From contig LDWW01000011.1 of NCBI GenBank assembly GCA_001045525.1, positions 1 to 64,000 of the forward strand: a stretch of DNA of 64,000 nt. The letters are read 5' to 3'. Under the pieces are notes generated by a model. It was not told where the DNA came from. It worked only from the letters and a program-made list of their open reading frames with translations, and did no database searches. This stretch comes from Chitinispirillum alkaliphilum (lineage in GTDB: Bacteria > Fibrobacterota > Chitinivibrionia > Chitinivibrionales > Chitinispirillaceae). This document shows positions 63,211 to 64,000 of this stretch, piece by piece; position 1 is the stretch's first letter; each line of letters begins with the position of its first letter. Position numbers and translations under genes: made by a program.

Positions 63211-64000
63211 GAATTCAAGTAGCAAGTGCAACAGTTAGTGTGACAAAAGACAGGGCCAAATATGATATTGGTTCTGACAATTTAACAAACCACTAACTGG
63301 AGTAGCTTGATGAACCTTTACCGGCATTTGGCCCTTGAAGAAAGATATATGATTTACACACTTAGAAAACAGGGGTACAGTATTCAGAAAATAAGCCGCT
63401 GTCTCAAAAGAAGTGTTTCAACGGTCTCCCGTGAGATATGCCGTAACCAAGGCCACAGAGGGTACAGGCATAAACAGGCACAAAGAAAGGCTCAACACCG
63501 ATTGAGAAATTCTCACAAAGCCACTACTATTTCACAGGATACCATAGCGCTGGTTAAATCATATATCAAGCTGGACTGGAGCCCTGAGCAGGTATCCAAT
63601 TATTTAAAGCTGGAATTCGGAGTCTCCATTAGCACAGAAAGAATCTATCAGATTATCTGGGATGATAAGCAGAACAATGGTGATCTGTACTGCCATTTGA
63701 GACAATTCAGGCGCAAGAGGAGGAAACGCTATGGTTCAGGGTATAACTATCGCGGAACCCTCAAAAACCGTATCAGTATTGATGACAGGCCAGAGATTGT
63801 AGACACCAAAGAGCGTATTGGTGACTGGGAAATCGACACAATCATAGGCAAACAGCATAAAGGTGCGGTAGTAAGTATCGTTGAGCGCAAGTCAAAATTT
63901 ACATTGTTAGCTAAAGTTGAAAAACGTGATGCGTCTTTGGTAGGTACCGGCACAGTAAATCTGCTTAAGCCATATGAAGATTATGTTTTCACCATAACAG
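63211..64000 (+). mobile_element. IS30-family insertion sequence, right end beyond window
   Basis: The left end is placed near 63211 because TTCAAGTAGCAAGTGCAACA shortly after the wzy stop resembles IS30-type terminal repeats. CAGTTAGT (63233-63240) and ACTAACTG (63292-63299) are complementary. The transposase starts at 63310. Target duplication and right repeat are not visible. Confidence 0.7.
63310..64000 (+). CDS. IS30-family transposase (partial)
   Basis: At least 230 residues; the gene runs off the window. MNLYRHLALEERYMIYTLRK and QGYSIQKISRCLKRSVSTVS form the IS30 N-terminal HTH, followed by SREICRN. The middle has WSPEQVSNYLK...VSISTERIYQII, and GDWEIDTIIG carries the first catalytic aspartate of the DDE core, then VERKSKFTLL. 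It marks the right side of the polysaccharide cluster as mobile. Confidence 0.93.
   Translation, partial: MNLYRHLALEERYMIYTLRKQGYSIQKISRCLKRSVSTVSREICRNQGHRGYRHKQAQRKAQHRLRNSHKATTISQDTIALVKSYIKLDWSPEQVSNYLKLEFGVSISTERIYQIIWDDKQNNGDLYCHLRQFRRKRRKRYGSGYNYRGTLKNRISIDDRPEIVDTKERIGDWEIDTIIGKQHKGAVVSIVERKSKFTLLAKVEKRDASLVGTGTVNLLKPYEDYVFTIT

Overview
This window comes from a diderm (LPS-bearing) bacterium with moderate GC content. The evidence is an LPS-transport block (lptC, lptA-like ostA, lptB), an LpxL-type acyltransferase, an O-antigen/exopolysaccharide cluster and an MlaD protein. The large secreted protein at the left edge carries a chitin-binding (CBM5/12-like) module and repeated Ig-like domains. 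With DivIVA and sigma-54 in the same genome, this makes a Fibrobacterota/Chitinispirillia-like organism plausible. That placement is an inference and is not proven by the window.

Layout. 0.2-5.4 kb: giant secreted multidomain protein. 5.8-8.6 kb: LipM-like octanoyltransferase facing a ROK sugar kinase and miaA. 8.6-16 kb, minus strand: tightly packed hom-thrC-apgM, followed by a phosphoglycosyltransferase and an apionate-lactonase-like protein; no thrB is seen, and the ApgM-family protein is a good candidate homoserine kinase. 16.2-29.8 kb, minus strand: a long run of closely packed genes that joins two classic neighbourhoods, ylmE(yggS)-yggT-divIVA-ileS and lptC-lptA-lptB-rpoN-hpf-HPr, with punA, lpxL, lipA and mlaD inserted; it ends in a strong terminator. 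30-33.5 kb: tRNA-Leu, tig, clpP, clpX. 33.8-40.1 kb: accessory genes, including a REP-associated tyrosine transposase (RAYT) surrounded by paired GGGACGGACC-type repeats. 40.2-48.1 kb: 4.5S RNA, dnaX, ybaB, recR, pgpA, pncC, pyk and others, plus tRNA-Ser.

48.5-64 kb is an accessory polysaccharide region. It holds an FAD oxidoreductase, an SLBB/Wza-type export protein, a decayed toxin-antitoxin patch, Wzz, Wzx, three GT4 glycosyltransferases, an NHL fragment, an asparagine-synthase-like protein, Wzy, and an IS30 transposase cut by the window edge. From about 54 kb the DNA is clearly more AT-rich than the housekeeping part, which suggests horizontal transfer.

Most notable points. (1) dnaX contains an A11 tract at codons 399-402 where slippage in either direction meets a stop almost at once, as expected for a gamma/tau switch by slippage. 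(2) Two accessory genes, the FAD oxidoreductase and the asparagine-synthase-like gene, are each interrupted by a one-base shift at an A8 tract; one extra A would restore both. (3) RelE and a neighbouring antitoxin fragment are also frameshifted, while the core genes look intact. (4) A RAYT with four repeat doublets that point in opposite directions on its two sides. All calls are from reading the sequence; no database search was run.
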